Origin: Bacillota bacterium
GTDB taxonomy: Bacteria; Bacillota; Sulfobacillia; RBS10-35; JAJYVM01
Reading direction: 5' to 3'
NCBI GenBank assembly: GCA_021792015.1
Contig: JAJYVM010000074.1
Coordinates: forward strand, 1 to 12,073
DNA: 12,073 nt
Below, piece by piece: positions 11,196 through 12,073 of this stretch. The notes below the pieces were generated by a model. It was not told the DNA's origin, ran no database searches, and saw only the letters and a program-made list of their open reading frames with translations. Each line of letters opens with the position of its first letter. The first letter of the stretch is position 1. The translations under genes and the position numbers were made by a program.

Positions 11196-12073
11196 ATGCA
11201 GCCATACGGCGAGCTGGTGCGTCACGCGGGGAACGAGGCGCTCTACCAGGCGGTGGAGCTCAGCGTTCTCGGGCTGGCCAAGGGATACCCGTTGCACCTG
11301 CACGCCGAGGGCCTGCGCGGCACCGGCAAGACCACGATCCTGCGCGCGGCGCGCGCGCTCCTTCCTCCCATGCTGCGCATCCGCGGCTGCGTCTACAACT
11401 GCGACCCGCGGGCGCCGCATTGCCCCGCGCACCGGGGCCTCTCCCCGGCCGACGTCCTCAAGCTCGGCACCGAGTGGGTGGCCACGCCGTTTCTCGAGAT
11501 CTCGCCGTCAGCGAAGATCGGGACCGTGGTGGGCAGCATCGACCTCGGGCGGCTGGCGGGGGCGACGGCGCCGGAGGCCGCGCTGCTGCCGGGAACCCTG
11601 GCGCAGGCGCACCGCGGCGTCGTCTTCATCGACGAGATCAACCGGCTGGCCGACACCTCGCCGGAGCTGGCGGACGCGCTCCTCGACGTCATGGGCACCA
11701 AGCCGGGCCGGTTGCAGATCGAGGAGACGGGCCTGCCGCGCGTCGAGCTGACCTGCCGGGTCGGCGTCTGGGCGGCCAGCAACCCTGACGAGGAGCCGGG
11801 GCCGCTGGCCGACATCCGTCGCCAGCTCGCCGACCGCTTCGACCTGGCCGTGGCCATGCACCGGCCCGGGGCGCCCGAGGACGTGGTGGCCGTGCTGGCC
11901 GGCGACGAGTTCGCGGCGGTGGCGGGGGCCTCAGCGGGGCTGGGGTCGGGGCTCGGGGTGGGGCTCGGGTCGGGCCTGGCGGCCGCCGCGGCGAACGGGC
12001 CGACGGCGCGGGTGGCGCGGGACCTGCGGGCGCTGGCCGGGGCCGAGCCGCCCGAGGTGCCGGAGCCGCTGCG
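11196..12073 (+). CDS. Magnesium-chelatase-type (BchI/ChlI-like) AAA+ ATPase, 3' truncated
   Basis: The frame is open to the window end, and 292 residues are visible. It starts at ATG 11196 with GGGGG at 11184-11188, 18 nt after murD. Walker A is EGLRGTGKTT (K45), Walker B is GVVFIDEIN (D146, E147), and sensor 1 lies in WAASNPDE. PFLEISPSA and VVGSIDL are typical of magnesium-chelatase I subunits, as is the insert after Walker A with C65-x3-C69-D-P...C76-x2-H79. The IRRQLADRFDLAV arginine region follows. Near the window end a Gly/Leu/Ser repeat is encoded by G-rich DNA. No bch/chl or cob genes are seen nearby, so a bacteriochlorophyll role is not supported. Such stand-alone ATPases often pair with a VWA protein encoded just downstream, outside this window. 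Family secure, function open. Confidence 0.88.
   Translation, partial: MQPYGELVRHAGNEALYQAVELSVLGLAKGYPLHLHAEGLRGTGKTTILRAARALLPPMLRIRGCVYNCDPRAPHCPAHRGLSPADVLKLGTEWVATPFLEISPSAKIGTVVGSIDLGRLAGATAPEAALLPGTLAQAHRGVVFIDEINRLADTSPELADALLDVMGTKPGRLQIEETGLPRVELTCRVGVWAASNPDEEPGPLADIRRQLADRFDLAVAMHRPGAPEDVVAVLAGDEFAAVAGASAGLGSGLGVGLGSGLAAAAANGPTARVARDLRALAGAEPPEVPEPL
11936..11974 (+). other. G-quadruplex-forming motif in the chelatase-like gene
   Basis: Five consecutive runs of four G (11936-11939, 11942-11945, 11948-11951, 11955-11958, 11960-11963), then two runs of three (11967-11969, 11972-11974), are separated by only 1-3 nt. They are on the coding strand, so the mRNA could fold too. The segment encodes a GLGSGLGVGLGSGL repeat. 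Confidence 0.7.

Noticed and set aside
9696..11432. A long minus-strand open frame opposite murD
   Set aside because: murD on the plus strand has all ligase motifs. The opposite frame is His/Arg/Pro-rich with no recognisable domain.

Overview
The window is a very GC-rich stretch of bacterial chromosome (well over 70% G+C by eye) carrying housekeeping and cell-envelope genes. Three things suggest a high-GC member of the Bacillota, of the Symbiobacterium/Thermaerobacter/Limnochordia kind: a dapF-dapL pair (aminotransferase route to meso-diaminopimelate), a CtaG-type oxidase assembly protein, and strong AGGAGG-like ribosome binding sites. A Chloroflexota-like origin is not excluded, because some murD motifs resemble what I remember from that phylum. 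No phage, insertion sequence, CRISPR array, tRNA or rRNA was seen.

Layout. Bases 1-1714, plus strand: the 3' part of dapF, then complete dapL, two late steps of DAP/lysine synthesis. Bases 1898-4199, plus strand: a tight five-gene run of MNT-type nucleotidyltransferase, HEPN-domain protein, CtaG-like membrane protein, an unrecognised 166-aa protein and a 73-aa protein. Bases 4200-4447: a convergent gap with terminator-like hairpins. Bases 4448-9571, minus strand: transcribed in the order MoxR AAA+ ATPase, DUF58 protein, TgpA-like membrane transglutaminase. This is a widespread cluster thought to act at the cell envelope. Bases 9572-9725: a divergent regulatory gap with the window's only AT-rich island. 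Bases 9726-11177, plus strand: murD. Bases 11196 to the end, plus strand: the N-terminal part of a magnesium-chelatase-type (BchI/ChlI-like) AAA+ ATPase, cut by the window edge.

Functionally, dapF/dapL supply the meso-DAP that enters peptidoglycan, murD adds D-glutamate to the peptidoglycan precursor, and the MoxR/DUF58/transglutaminase set probably remodels or processes envelope proteins. Much of the window can therefore be read as cell-wall and envelope biology. The MNT/HEPN-ctaG run is the accessory-looking part.

The least ordinary features are: (1) a REPIN-like element of about 114 bp between moxR and the DUF58 gene, made of two inverted stem-loops each led by TTTGTGACGG, with a possible solitary relative between dapF and dapL; (2) an MNT protein with a degraded GSX10DXD motif; (3) a CtaG homologue that seems to lack the family's histidines; (4) G/A-rich and G-quadruplex-like in-frame repeats in murD and the chelatase-like gene; and (5) a single stop codon separating the DUF58 and transglutaminase genes, which share one otherwise open frame.
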